In this document: positions 42,838 through 52,029 of the stretch, piece after piece
How the letters are laid out: every line of letters begins with the position of its first letter
Position numbering within the stretch: position 1 is the first letter of the stretch
NCBI GenBank assembly: GCA_020073445.1
Contig: JAIQFE010000001.1
Coordinates: 124,001-188,000 of the forward strand
Direction of reading: 5' to 3'
Length of the DNA: 64,000 nt
Source: Terriglobia bacterium
GTDB taxonomy: Bacteria; Acidobacteriota; Terriglobia; Bryobacterales; Bryobacteraceae
Notes under the pieces: generated by a model
Database searches by the model: none
The model's input: the letters and a program-made list of their open reading frames with translations, nothing else
Told to the model about the DNA's origin: nothing
Made by a program: the position numbers and the translations under genes

Positions 42838-43437
42838 GCCCGACCCGATCGGGCTGGCAGCGGACTGATCAACCCCCGCGTTGAAATCTCTATGCCACGA
42901 TCTCCAGTCCCTGATAAGTATGGTCCGTTTCGCTATGCCTACAGGCGGACGTTTGACCCGCACGGCTGCTGAAGAGATCAAACATCCTCTCTTGCATGAC
43001 GTCCCAGTCAGCATGCGGCACCTACGCGCCCCGTGCCACAACCCTTCGCCGTTGAGCGTCTTGGCAGCACAGAAAACACCGACTTTAACAGCCCCCGGAT
43101 GCCGCGCCACAAGGATCAGGTTTCGGCAAGGATTAGGTAACGCTAGCACCATCCGACTGGAGCTTACGCTTGTCATGTTACTGCTCGGTTGCATGACAGA
43201 CCGTTATGCTACGTCCAGCTTGGGGATAGCACGTAGATTGAAAATACAAAACTTAGCGTCTACTGCGTGTGTTTTGAAGCGATAGCAAGCATTTCAGTTT
43301 CAGCAGGTTGGCTTCAAGGCTCTCTTCATGGAGCCATTTTGGAGCCACTGCGACATTCATCAAGCGTGGCTCAAAAGAGCCTGGCCTCACCGTTATCCGT
43401 TGAGAGCAGTTCCAGTCTAATCCCAAGCGGGCTCGGC
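42838..43437. other. Gene-free stretch after the receiver pseudogene
   Basis: About 600 bp without a recognisable protein, RNA or repeat. It separates the signalling cargo from the leftward redox cluster. Confidence 0.4.
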
Positions 43438-43836
43438 TCATGCCCGGCAATATTGCTCGGCTGTCACCTTCTCCATCCACTCGACACTTTTGCCATCAAG
43501 CGCCTCAGCTATAGCAATGTGCGTCATCGCCGTGGTGGACGCAGCTCCGTGCCAGTGCTTCTCTCCGGGTGAAAACCAAACAACATCACCAGGGTGGATT
43601 TCCTCGACAGGGCCGCCGTAACGCTGCACCCAACCGCACCCGGCTGTAACGATCAGTGTTTGGCCGAGTGGATGAGTGTGCCACGCCGTTCGTGCGCCGG
43701 GCTCGAATGTAACGACTGCGCCCCCAATCCGCGCTGGGTCGACTCGTTGAAACCTGGAGTCGATGCGCACTGTGCCAGTGAACCAATCGTCGGGGCCTTT
43801 CGCCGACGCCTGAGAACCCACCCTGGTAATCTCCAT
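43438..43836 (-). CDS. Cupin-domain protein
   Basis: 132 residues. Cupin motifs are [20 protein letters not shown] and [17 protein letters not shown], with metal ligands His-x-His, Gln in place of the usual Glu, and a later His. It matches small cupins found beside carboxymuconolactone decarboxylase and SDR genes. It is last of a leftward cluster, and the actual substrate is unknown. Confidence 0.8.
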   Translation of the reverse strand: MEITRVGSQASAKGPDDWFTGTVRIDSRFQRVDPARIGGAVVTFEPGARTAWHTHPLGQTLIVTAGCGWVQRYGGPVEEIHPGDVVWFSPGEKHWHGAASTTAMTHIAIAEALDGKSVEWMEKVTAEQYCRA

Positions 43837-43858
43837 ATCTTGTCCTTTCGCGTTAAGG

Positions 43859-44686
43859 TCACTGCGGCGCGAGTTCGCCGTACCAATAGGAAGCAGTCAC
43901 TCCGCCGTCCATAAGGAAATCGCTACCAGTGATGAAGCCGCCATCAGGTCCCATCAGAAGTGCCGCAACATTCGCCACCTCATCAGGAGTGCCGGCGCGC
44001 TTTGCTGGAGCGCCTTCGATCATGCGCCGATAGCCCGCGCCGCGCGGCCCTGTCAGTTCGTCCTTAGCCAGCGGGGTGATGATAATACCTGGGCTGATCG
44101 TGTTGATCCGCGCTCCGCGCTTTCCCCAACGAACAGCCTCGGCCATCACGCGGAGCGAATTACCCCGCTTCGAAAGCTGGTAAGCCTGAAGCGTGTCGGT
44201 CACCTTGTCGGGCTGGAGAAACGGAAGGCTGAGCAGTTCCTCAACCGGAGTCGTGGCCAATGCCTTATTCTGTTGGACTGTGAGCGGAGGAAGCCTGTGT
44301 CCGGACTGAGACGCAATCACAATGCCCGAGCCACCGCGAGCAATGACATTTCCGCACTCTTCGAGGACGAGCGCTGTGCCGTACAAGTCAACTTTGAGAA
44401 TTGTCGCTACCGAAGCCTGACTCGGCGATACGCCGGCAGCATGAATAAGGCCTGTAATGTCGCCACGACCGGCTGTGTTCTGGATCAGCTCATGCACCTC
44501 TTCCCGCGATGACACATCGACGGTTGCCACACTCACGTCGTATCCAGCGTTCGACATGACCTCCGCGGCGGCTTCCGCGTTCTCACGGCGCAAGTCGGCG
44601 AGGATTATCTGCTTCCCCACGCCGACACGGCGTGCGATCGCTTGCCCAATCAGGCCAGGTCCGATGACAACAATGACTTTTGCCAT
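43859..44686 (-). CDS. Short-chain dehydrogenase/reductase
   Basis: 275 residues. The nucleotide-binding start [19 protein letters not shown] departs from the usual TGxxxGxG (it reads GPGLIG). The NNAG-like motif is HAAGVS, the active site is Y-Q-L-S-K, and the C-terminal part ('[12 protein letters not shown]', '[11 protein letters not shown]') is typical of classical SDRs. Some annotation pipelines call this group 'SDR family oxidoreductase'; no substrate can be named. Confidence 0.85.
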   Translation of the reverse strand: MAKVIVVIGPGLIGQAIARRVGVGKQIILADLRRENAEAAAEVMSNAGYDVSVATVDVSSREEVHELIQNTAGRGDITGLIHAAGVSPSQASVATILKVDLYGTALVLEECGNVIARGGSGIVIASQSGHRLPPLTVQQNKALATTPVEELLSLPFLQPDKVTDTLQAYQLSKRGNSLRVMAEAVRWGKRGARINTISPGIIITPLAKDELTGPRGAGYRRMIEGAPAKRAGTPDEVANVAALLMGPDGGFITGSDFLMDGGVTASYWYGELAPQ

Positions 44687-44707
44687 ACCTTCAGTCCTTT
44701 CGTGCTT

Positions 44708-45520
44708 CTATTGCATGTCTCTCTTTGTGCGGCTTACTTTGCCGGAGTACCGCGCTTTTACCGCATCCAAGTCCTGACGAACTCTTTCTGGTTCCATATT
44801 GAGCGGCATGTTGGCCGTGCCCGCCACGGGATCGAGCGCGTCTTCTGGATCGGGAGTCAATGCCGCGAAAAGCTCACTGAAATCGTCTTGTGCAGGACCT
44901 CTGGTGGAAACCAGCTCGAACGTCTTGCGAATGGCCTGGTCTGATGAAAGGCTTCGGAGCAGCACTTCGGCCAGTTGTTCCCGAGAGACGGCTCCATCGC
45001 TCGGCGTGCCGGACTGGCGCTTGTCGCCTTGCAGCAGGACGAGCTTACGCTCCCCCGGAGCGTTGTAATCAAACCAACCTGGTCGCACGATCGTGTACGG
45101 CATACCGCTGGCACGCACGAGTCGTTCAGAACGTCGTTTCCAATCGTGCGCCTCAGTGGACCGGTTATGGGCCCCCGTCCGGTTCGTCACCCCGATCGCG
45201 GTCATGAGGGCGATGCGCACACTACGCGATCCGAGTGCAGCCAGGATGTTACGGACCCCGCCGTAATCGACAGACTCGGAGGCGGCCTTTCCACCTCCGT
45301 CAGAGCCATGCGTGAAAACAATTGCGTCAACGCCGTCCACAGCAGCGGAGAGCGTTTCGGGCCGCGTTAAATCGCCGATCACGGCCTCGGCATCACTGGG
45401 AAGCTGACGAGCCTTAGATTCACTGCGCACTAGGGCGCGGACCTTGTGTCCCTCGCTGATACCCTTCTCGACGACAAGGCTGCCGATACTGCCGGTAGCT
45501 CCGACTACCAAGATCTTCAT
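44708..45520 (-). CDS. NAD(P)-binding (NmrA/atypical SDR) protein
   Basis: 270 residues. It starts MKILVVGATGSIGSLVVEKG, the NAD(P) loop of atypical SDRs. Further signs are VIGDLTRPETL and 'YTIVRPGWFDYN'. It lacks the classical YxxxK catalytic pair at the usual place. Its start overlaps the stop of the decarboxylase-like gene by 4 bp, so the two are coupled. Confidence 0.82.
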   Translation of the reverse strand: MKILVVGATGSIGSLVVEKGISEGHKVRALVRSESKARQLPSDAEAVIGDLTRPETLSAAVDGVDAIVFTHGSDGGGKAASESVDYGGVRNILAALGSRSVRIALMTAIGVTNRTGAHNRSTEAHDWKRRSERLVRASGMPYTIVRPGWFDYNAPGERKLVLLQGDKRQSGTPSDGAVSREQLAEVLLRSLSSDQAIRKTFELVSTRGPAQDDFSELFAALTPDPEDALDPVAGTANMPLNMEPERVRQDLDAVKARYSGKVSRTKRDMQ

Positions 45521-46299
45521 CGCTTCTCCTGCTTTTGCGGCGCGAGACTTGCGGGAGTTACCTCATTGATTGCTCGCAGAGCGTTCAAGGTTCGTGGGTA
45601 ACCGATGAATGGAAGGAGTTGCGTTACTACGTCGATCAGCCGCGCTCGATCATTGCCGACGTTTAGATTCGCGGCCACATGGCCTTTTACCTGTGGGTCA
45701 CATCCGCCGAGTGCAACGAGCATGCTTAGCGTCAGCAACTCCCGGGTTGGGATGTCGATGCCAGTTCGGGTGTAATTGTCCCCAAAGCAGTTGGCCGAAA
45801 GGAAGCGCTGGATATGCATCTCGTCCTGCGGAGAATTTGCATACAGCTTCTCAACGACTTCGTTGCCAATGATTTGTTTCTGGACGGCAAGGCCCTTTTC
45901 CATCCGGTTTTCGCGCGTCGTCGTGGATTGGGGCGGCAGCGGCAATTTGATACCGCACTCTTTCAAAACATCGTTGGTTGCGTGCAGGAAATCGATTGCC
46001 TTGGCGATCCCTATATAGGGCACGGACTGATACATCACCTCCTTTGCTTCCGTCGGAGTAACGCCAACATTCAGCGCCGCTCCGAGCATCACACGATATT
46101 CGGTGAGCGCCTGGCACCCGATGATCGCCGCAAGCTGCACCATAAGACGTGTTCGAACGTCCAACCTGCTCTCGCGAAGTACCTCGTCGAAGGCAAAATT
46201 GTCGAAGGTTTCGATAAGCTCAGGGTCGGTCACTGCAAGCGTTGAAACGTGATTCGGAAATAGTTGCTCGTGGGACTTAGTCGCTCGTTCGTTCGGCAT
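45517..46299 (-). CDS. Carboxymuconolactone decarboxylase-family protein, tandem domains
   Basis: 260 residues with two CMD/AhpD-like repeats (about 30-110 and 160-245): 'TRLMVQLAAIIGCQALTEY' and 'TRELLTLSMLVALGGCDPQV', each with a Cys where AhpD-like proteins carry theirs. The first AhpD CxxC pair is not complete, so peroxidase activity is doubtful. It is upstream gene of the NmrA-like, SDR and cupin genes. Confidence 0.85.
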   Translation of the reverse strand: MPNERATKSHEQLFPNHVSTLAVTDPELIETFDNFAFDEVLRESRLDVRTRLMVQLAAIIGCQALTEYRVMLGAALNVGVTPTEAKEVMYQSVPYIGIAKAIDFLHATNDVLKECGIKLPLPPQSTTTRENRMEKGLAVQKQIIGNEVVEKLYANSPQDEMHIQRFLSANCFGDNYTRTGIDIPTRELLTLSMLVALGGCDPQVKGHVAANLNVGNDRARLIDVVTQLLPFIGYPRTLNALRAINEVTPASLAPQKQEKR

Positions 46300-46320
46300 G
46301 ATCGTTTCCTCCTCACCCGC

Positions 46321-47030
46321 TTACGGCTGCAACAGCGACTTGATGGCGCGGCGCTCATCCATGGCGCGGTATGCCTCCGCAACCTGGTCGAGCGGCAGCT
46401 TGAGATCAAAAACTTTTCCGGGGTTAATCTTTCCGTCGAGTACGAGCTTCATCAAGTTGGGCAGGTAACGCCGAACCGGAGCAGGACCGCCGTGAAGACG
46501 GACGAGTTTGAAGAACACCTTTTGCAAGTCCAGGTGCGCGTCATGTGGAACTCCGACGTAGCCGATCGAGCCACCCGGCCGAGTGGATTGAATCGCCTGC
46601 ATCATCGATTCCAAGGTGCCGACGCATTCGAGCACGGAATCCGCGCCGATACCTTTGGTCATTTCCTTAATACGAGCAACGCCTTCATCTCCGCGTTCTG
46701 TGACAATGTCGGTTGCCCCGAACTCTGTCGCCAGCTTCTGCCGCGATTCGTGACGGCTCATGGCAATGATCCGTTCTGCTCCCATCTGCTTGGCCGAAAG
46801 GACACCGAGCAAACCGACCGCCCCATCCCTACGACGACTACCGTCGCACCGGGTTTTACATTCGCAGCGTCAGCCGCAAACCAGCCCGTTCCAAGCACGT
46901 CCGAGACTGCCATAAGGCTGGGAAGTAAATCGTTTGGCGGCATCTCGGGCAACGCGACCAGCGTGCCATCTGCAAGGGGGACCCGAGCATACGGTGCCTG
47001 CGCTCCGGTCATGAATTCCAGGTTCTGACA
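46321..47030 (-). pseudogene. Zinc-type alcohol dehydrogenase, truncated at the N-terminus and frameshifted
   Basis: One frame reads APYARVPLADGTL...GATVVVVGMG up to about 46825. The other frame continues GAVGLLGVLSAKQMGAERII through to LPLDQVAEAYRAMDE and a stop at 46321. Restoring one G in the GGGATGGGG run gives the normal VVVVGDGAVG dinucleotide loop. The GroES-like zinc domain (about 110-120 residues) is missing; the reading joins the end of the DUF4236 gene near 47030. Confidence 0.8.
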
Positions 47031-48502
47031 ACCTCACCGTCGCGTGGCGTTACCTCCTCTTCGCGAAAGTTAGTCGTGCTCGCATTGACGTTCAGGCTCT
47101 TCCCAAGGGGCTGATATCGGCCTCCATCGCTCACGACGAAGCCATCAGGCAACAGAAAGAGAGTCGAGCTACCGACGCATAGGCCAAATGCCACATTCGT
47201 CTCAAATCCCGAAGCCTGATCCACTAGTGTCGGCGAAATTCGAGACCGAGTAACCAGTGCACCAGCCCCCGCGTTGCGTTTCCAATCTTCTGTTCGTTCC
47301 TCTCTTTCGTAACGCCACACACAATCGCATTGGACGATAATCGCAAACGCGTTCCGAAGCGCCTGGAATTGCCTGAAGCTATCTCCCTGAAGATTGTAGA
47401 AGAGGGGGACGTGAGCCGGATCGAAGTGCGTGTATACGGTCCCATCAGTTTCCTTAGCGCCGGCTTCGGCGGTCCCCGTGACGGCTCGCATGTGCGTAAC
47501 GAATTCCTGGCCACTCTCGGGTCGCGACGTCATCAGCCGTGCCTGGAAAGCAGGAGCGGCGTCAATCTCGACCAACCCGTAATAGAGAACCGGAATCGTG
47601 CTCTCGTCCAAGAGCGAACGTCGCATTGTGCTTTCGATCGGCGCATCCAGGGGCTGTCCTTCCCGCTCAAGAAAGGTAACTTTTGCAAAAGATAGTTTTA
47701 GATTGCCGTAGTCGACCGCTGCAAACTGTCCTAAACGCCAGACAAACAACCGATCAGGAAAAAAATAGAGCGTGCTGTCCGTCAATTGTAGGGCGGGAGG
47801 GGTTATGTTGGCACGAATGTATTTTGGCAATGGAGGCGGCTCGCTTCCAACCTTTGAGCGGTTGAGCGTAGGGGGATGTGCCGTTAAACCGTTCGCTAGA
47901 CTTGCCTCGCGCACTGACCAGACGGAATCGGCCGATCGCAAAGCTGTGACGGCTTTGTGAAGACTCTCGAGCCGATGGATGGTCTCTTCTTCATCCCCGT
48001 AAACCAGAGCGCTATATTTCGAACGACGGTGCTGCAAAGTGACAAGAGCGGTTGAGAGAACGCTGATCACGACCGCGATCGGCCAGGGCACGGATGCTGC
48101 GACCAAACCAATCGAAATAACTAATCCAACGAGAAGGGCGAAGTTGGACCGCTTGATCCGCCTATTCATCGCCTCGACAACCGCGTCCGATGTTGTGTCA
48201 CCGAAAATCTCTGGTGGTGGCTGTATCGGCGGCATCGCATCTGCTGGTGATTCGGCGAAGGGGCGAGAGGGTTCCACCGCTTCCCGCTGTGTGAGCGGGA
48301 CCTGTGGACTCATGGACTCCCTTCGCGAAGCATCCAGCCGCGTCCGGTAGTAGAACCCGCCTTTGGAGAATGATACGTGGGTTCCACGAGGCCCTGCGGT
48401 GAGACGAGCGCCGCCAGCCCCCACCGACATGCTGACCCCGGACTTCGAGAGGGTCATCCGAAATGGACCCGACTTGAAACCCTTACGGAATCCGAAACTC
48501 AT
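47009..48502 (-). CDS. DUF4236-domain membrane protein
   Basis: 497 residues from ATG 48502, where the family start MSFGFRKGFKSGPFRM begins; the frame is open further upstream but unlike a protein. The DUF4236 domain (1-58) ends FSKGGFYYRTRL. Two membrane helices lie at about 120-160. The rest is a large soluble part with 'TDSTLYFFPDRLFVWRLGQF' and a second similar block near 'GSSTLFLLPDGFVV'. The last 10 or so residues overlap the alcohol-dehydrogenase remnant and may be foreign. Function unknown. Confidence 0.75.
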   Translation of the reverse strand: MSFGFRKGFKSGPFRMTLSKSGVSMSVGAGGARLTAGPRGTHVSFSKGGFYYRTRLDASRRESMSPQVPLTQREAVEPSRPFAESPADAMPPIQPPPEIFGDTTSDAVVEAMNRRIKRSNFALLVGLVISIGLVAASVPWPIAVVISVLSTALVTLQHRRSKYSALVYGDEEETIHRLESLHKAVTALRSADSVWSVREASLANGLTAHPPTLNRSKVGSEPPPLPKYIRANITPPALQLTDSTLYFFPDRLFVWRLGQFAAVDYGNLKLSFAKVTFLEREGQPLDAPIESTMRRSLLDESTIPVLYYGLVEIDAAPAFQARLMTSRPESGQEFVTHMRAVTGTAEAGAKETDGTVYTHFDPAHVPLFYNLQGDSFRQFQALRNAFAIIVQCDCVWRYEREERTEDWKRNAGAGALVTRSRISPTLVDQASGFETNVAFGLCVGSSTLFLLPDGFVVSDGGRYQPLGKSLNVNASTTNFREEEVTPRDGEVVRTWNS

Positions 48503-48960
48503 TGTGTCTCGCTTAGCGCAATACGTCGCGACGCGCGCTTCGCGGTCGCAGTGGCGATCATAACATCGCCCAGGCATCTCACCTTGCGATGCCGACGGTC
48601 CTGCTTGTCGTATGCGGAATCTCGCAAGCACAACGATCAGGATCTTGGGCCGCACGGCTTTACTTGAAACGGGGTACCGTGGGCCGGATTCTAGCGAGTG
48701 GCACAATCGCCGACCGCTACCAGATCGGAAATCATCGTACAATCCGGCGCTGGACAGACAATAACAATCGCCCAAGTGATAGAGACGACATGGAACGGAC
48801 TCCGGCGCACGCAAAACCTCCCAATTCGCGTCCAGGAGGTCTTCTCTCAGGTATCCGGGCGCACTCTGGCCTGACCTGAATGCAGCACCGACGACGCTTA
48901 AGAATGATGCCCCGAAGTACCGCCCGTAAAAATCCAGGATTTATTTAACTTATTTATTTT
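48503..48960. other. Right-end intergenic region of the element
   Basis: No convincing gene. It holds the third AGTACCGCCCG copy (48916-48926) and AAATCCAGGATTT at about 48930-48942, whose complement AAATCCTGG also occurs just inside the left repeat (about 13842-13850). AT content rises right before the repeat. Confidence 0.5.
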
Positions 48961-49008
48961 TATGGAGCCACCCGCCGGGATCGAACCGGCGACCTGCTGA
49001 TTACGAAT
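48961..49008 (-). repeat. Right attachment site inside tRNA-Thr
   Basis: 48 bp identical to 13790-13837. It covers the CCA end, T arm, variable loop, the 3' side of the anticodon stem and the anticodon loop of the intact tRNA. Confidence 0.92.
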
Positions 49009-49038
49009 CAGCCGCTCTACCAACTGAGCTAGGGTGGC
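48963..49038 (-). tRNA. tRNA-Thr (anticodon CGT)
   Basis: A full cloverleaf on the minus strand: acceptor GCCACCC/GGGTGGC, D arm GCTC/GAGC, anticodon stem GCTGA/TCAGC with loop TTCGTAA, T arm GCCGG/CCGGC with loop TTCGATC, encoded CCA. Anticodon CGT reads ACG. Confidence 0.97.
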
Positions 49039-49143
49039 CCTAAGGCGGGCGGGGCCCGGCAACTTCTCTAAACTTCTTCGCGCCCCTCTTTCGGAGGATA
49101 TCATAGCGTTCCTCCAAACTGCCGATAGATTAGCAGGCTTCGC

Positions 49144-49494
49144 ATGAACGGACAATTGCAGGAACAAGTTTTAGATCGGGCTGCCGCGCTGGCTCGGGTC
49201 GGCGGGGATCTCGATTTGCTGAAGGAAATCGCCGCGCTCTTCCTGGAGGAGTACCCGCGCGAGCTGGACGACCTCCACAAGGCCATGGCCACCGGCGACG
49301 CCCGCTTGCTTGAGCGCACGGCACATGGATTAAAAGGTTCGGTCGCGAATTTCGGCGCGCGCGCGGCAGTCGATTCCGCCTTCCAATTGGAGCGGCTCGG
49401 CAAAGCTGGCAAGCTCGACCAGGCCCCGCCAGCCTTGGCCGCACTGGAACGAGCGCTCGCATCTCTGCACGCCGAACTGTCTTCCATCGAATAA
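49144..49494 (+). CDS. Hpt-domain phosphotransfer protein
   Basis: 116 residues forming one histidine phosphotransfer domain: 'LFLEEYPRELDDLHKAMATG' and the phospho-site motif AHGLKGSVANFGA (His at about 60). It is outside the element, 105 bp from the tRNA. It probably relays phosphate between a hybrid kinase and a receiver encoded elsewhere. Confidence 0.88.
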   Translation: MNGQLQEQVLDRAAALARVGGDLDLLKEIAALFLEEYPRELDDLHKAMATGDARLLERTAHGLKGSVANFGARAAVDSAFQLERLGKAGKLDQAPPALAALERALASLHAELSSIE

Positions 49495-49568
49495 CACGAC
49501 GATTCCGTTACAGAACCAGCCGGCGCGCCGCCGCGTCCAGCTTGTTATCATGAGAGTTGAATCAACCC

Positions 49569-50411
49569 ATGCTTACCGCCGTCACGGAAATTACGTGTGC
49601 GCACAGCCCGGATTCCGATGATGCATACATGTTCTATGCGCTCGCGACCCGGAAGGTCCGGAGCCCTCTGCTCACGTTCCGCCATGTGCTCGAAGACATC
49701 CAGACGCTGAACCAGAAAGCCCGCGAGGGTGAATACGAGCTCAGCGCCATCTCCTACCACGCCTATCCTTACGTTGCCGACAAGTACGTGCTGCTGGCCG
49801 CTGGATCGAGCGTCGGCGATGGTTACGGTCCCATGGTGGTGGCTCCCCATCCCATGTCGCCCGCGGAGCTGAAGGGCAAGCGCATCGCGATCCCCGGCTT
49901 GCTGACCACCGCGTATCTCACGCTGAAGCTGATGCAGCCCGACTTCGAAGCGGTCGTGGTTCCCTTCGACCGTATTCTCGAAGCCATTCAGAACGGAACG
50001 GCCGATGCCGGCCTGGTGATTCACGAAGCCCAACTCACCTATGGCCGCGGCGGGTATCACAACGTGGTCGATCTGGGCCGCTGGTGGAAAGATACCTATA
50101 ATCTGCCTCTGCCGCTGGGCGCGAACGTCCTGCGGCGCGATCTGCGTCCGGATATCGCCAAAGAAGCGTGCCGCGTCATGAGCGAGAGCATCCAGTACGC
50201 ACTGGATCATCGCGAGGAAGCGCTGAATTACGCTATGCAGTTTGCCCGCGACCTGGATCCGTCCCTGGCCGAAAAGTTCGTGGGCATGTACGTCAACCAC
50301 TTCACCGTGGATTGCGGGGAGCTCGTGCCGAAAGCCGCGCAAAAGCTGCTCGATATGGGTTATGAGGCTGGACTCATCCCGCACCGCGTCGTACTAGAGT
50401 TTGTACGTTGA
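49569..50411 (+). CDS. mqnD: 1,4-dihydroxy-6-naphthoate synthase (menaquinone, futalosine pathway)
   Basis: 280 residues from ATG 49569; a TTG at 49557 is possible. Family motifs: HSPDSDDAYMFYALA, ELSAISYHAYPYVADKY, GYGPMVV and 'GLVIHEAQLTYGRGGYHNVVD'. The enzyme converts cyclic dehypoxanthinyl futalosine to dihydroxynaphthoate. The stop overlaps the TTG start of the HEAT gene. Confidence 0.92.
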   Translation: MLTAVTEITCAHSPDSDDAYMFYALATRKVRSPLLTFRHVLEDIQTLNQKAREGEYELSAISYHAYPYVADKYVLLAAGSSVGDGYGPMVVAPHPMSPAELKGKRIAIPGLLTTAYLTLKLMQPDFEAVVVPFDRILEAIQNGTADAGLVIHEAQLTYGRGGYHNVVDLGRWWKDTYNLPLPLGANVLRRDLRPDIAKEACRVMSESIQYALDHREEALNYAMQFARDLDPSLAEKFVGMYVNHFTVDCGELVPKAAQKLLDMGYEAGLIPHRVVLEFVR

Positions 50412-51700
50412 AACGTTTAACACTTTTACTCTTTTCGGCAGTCCTGACGTTCGCGCAACCCGATCCCAAACAAGACCAAAGTGACGCCCGCCAGCGCGTC
50501 CGCGCCGTACGCGCGATGGCCTCGCAGGGCCAGGATGCGATCCCCAAGATCGTTCCATACATACGCGACGCCGACACCAGCGTTCGTCTCGAAGCCGTCA
50601 AGGCCTTGGATGATCTCGGTGGACCCAAGACGGTGGACGGCCTGGTGGAAGCCACGCGCGATAACGATCCCGAAATTCAGATCCGCGCTGCCGATGGCCT
50701 GGTCAACGTCTATCTTCCGGGTTACCTCAAGACCGGCGTTAGCGGCACTCTGAAGCGCGCGGGGGATTCCATCCGCGCGAAATTCACCGATACGAACGAC
50801 CAGATTATCGATGCCTACGTGGAAGTTCCGCTTCCCGTGATTCAGGCCCTGGGCCGCCAGGCCCGCGGTGGCGTGAGTTTCGAAGTCCGGGCCAACGCCG
50901 CCCGCGCGCTCGGCATTCTGCGCGGCCAGGCCGCCGTTCCCGATCTCCTCGAAGCTCTCAATTCCAAAGACAACCGTCTGATGTATGAGTCCCTGGTGGC
51001 GCTGCAAAAGATCCGCGATCCCGCCGCGGGACCCGGCCTCGCTTTTCTGCTGCGCGATCTGGATGAAAAGGTTCGGATCGCCGCGCTCCAGGCCACCGGG
51101 ATTCTGCGCAACCAGAAAGCCGCCCCGGAAGTTCGCGAGGCCATCGATCATCCGCTCACGTCCAAGACCCAGCGTGAAGCGCTGGAGGCGCTCGCTATGA
51201 TCGCCGATCCCGCCGATCGCGGCGTTTTCCTGCGCTATTTAAATGACAAGGATGACGGCCTTCGCGCCGGTGCCGCCGAAGGTCTGGCGCGGCTCAAGAA
51301 TCCCGGCGATCGTATCGTGCTCGACAAAGTGTTCGAGAGTGAGCGCAGCTCCAACGCCCGCGTCTCGGAAGCCTTCGCTTTGGTCTCGCTGGGGAGTCGC
51401 CAGATGAGCGAATTCAGCCCGCTGCAGTATCTGCTCAACAACCTGAATGTGAAGGCATATCGCAGTACGGCGATCGCGTTCCTCACCGAGCTGGCGCGCG
51501 ATTACGAAGTCCGCCAGGCGATTTACCCCATTCTGACGCACGCCACCCGCGATGAGAAAACCGGAATCAGCATCGTGCTGGCGCGTTCCGGGGATCGGGA
51601 CAGCGAGCCGTACTTGGAAGCGCTGCTAAAGGATTCGGATCCCGAAGTGATGCAAGAGGGTACACGTAGTTTGCGTACCCTTCGTACCCGTGTTCGGTGA
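50408..51700 (+). CDS. Secreted HEAT-repeat protein
   Basis: 430 residues from TTG 50408, overlapping the mqnD stop. A signal peptide (1-17, MKRLTLLLFSAVLTFAQ) is followed by HEAT/PBS-lyase-like repeats throughout, for instance 'DADTSVRLEAVKALDDLGG', 'DNDPEIQIRAADGLV' and 'LDEKVRIAALQATGILRNQ'. It is a scaffold-type protein with no catalytic motif. The coupling to mqnD may be accidental. Confidence 0.85.
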   Translation: MKRLTLLLFSAVLTFAQPDPKQDQSDARQRVRAVRAMASQGQDAIPKIVPYIRDADTSVRLEAVKALDDLGGPKTVDGLVEATRDNDPEIQIRAADGLVNVYLPGYLKTGVSGTLKRAGDSIRAKFTDTNDQIIDAYVEVPLPVIQALGRQARGGVSFEVRANAARALGILRGQAAVPDLLEALNSKDNRLMYESLVALQKIRDPAAGPGLAFLLRDLDEKVRIAALQATGILRNQKAAPEVREAIDHPLTSKTQREALEALAMIADPADRGVFLRYLNDKDDGLRAGAAEGLARLKNPGDRIVLDKVFESERSSNARVSEAFALVSLGSRQMSEFSPLQYLLNNLNVKAYRSTAIAFLTELARDYEVRQAIYPILTHATRDEKTGISIVLARSGDRDSEPYLEALLKDSDPEVMQEGTRSLRTLRTRVR

Positions 51701-51798
51701 AAAAGCGCGCTAAAAGCGCACAGCGTGGGGCGCGCTCATAGGAAATAGAAAACCATCGCGGCCCACTGCGTTGTGCGCGATGATCTGAAAGAAAACGG

Positions 51799-52008
51799 CT
51801 ACTTCGCCTTCTTCTGCTTCTGCTGTCCGACGCGGATCTTGAACTGCTTCGCCTGGGCTTCCTGGTACGCTTTCCAGTCAAAGCGCTGTGAAGCTTCCGA
51901 AAGATACTTGTTGACGTCGATGTCCTTCGGCAACACCGCCATAAGGGATGCGTTCATGGAGCCGTCCGGGCTGGTGATCTTATAGCGTTTTACGTTGGGA
52001 ATGGCCAT
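51799..52008 (-). CDS. Small hypothetical protein
   Basis: 69 residues. The N-terminal half (MAIPNVKRYKITSPDGS, SLMAVLPKDIDVNKYL) looks folded; the C-terminus is a Lys/Gln-rich tail (VGQQKQKKAK). No family was recognised. The codon pattern is like its neighbours and it lies 21 bp before the subtilase stop, so it is probably a real gene. Confidence 0.55.
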   Translation of the reverse strand: MAIPNVKRYKITSPDGSMNASLMAVLPKDIDVNKYLSEASQRFDWKAYQEAQAKQFKIRVGQQKQKKAK

Positions 52009-52029
52009 AACGTCTTTAGAATAGCACGA

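Larger units (their letters stand above)
13790..49008. mobile_element. Putative 35.2-kb tRNA-Thr-integrated element
   Basis: A perfect 48-bp direct repeat bounds the segment. The integrase gene begins 184 bp inside the left repeat, and the intact tRNA is regenerated at the right end. The element carries integrase, small HTH proteins, primase and DUF3987-type protein, a serine recombinase, a chemotaxis/flagellar-switch cargo and a small redox cluster. No capsid, terminase, relaxase or conjugation genes were seen, so it would depend on another element to move. It could be composite (several insertions at one site), but no third copy of the tRNA fragment was seen inside. Confidence 0.8.

Noticed and set aside
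48589-48879. A 96-codon plus-strand open frame near the right end of the element.
   Set aside because: Its composition is not protein-like, it matches no family and has no ribosome site. It lies in the promoter region of the DUF4236 gene.
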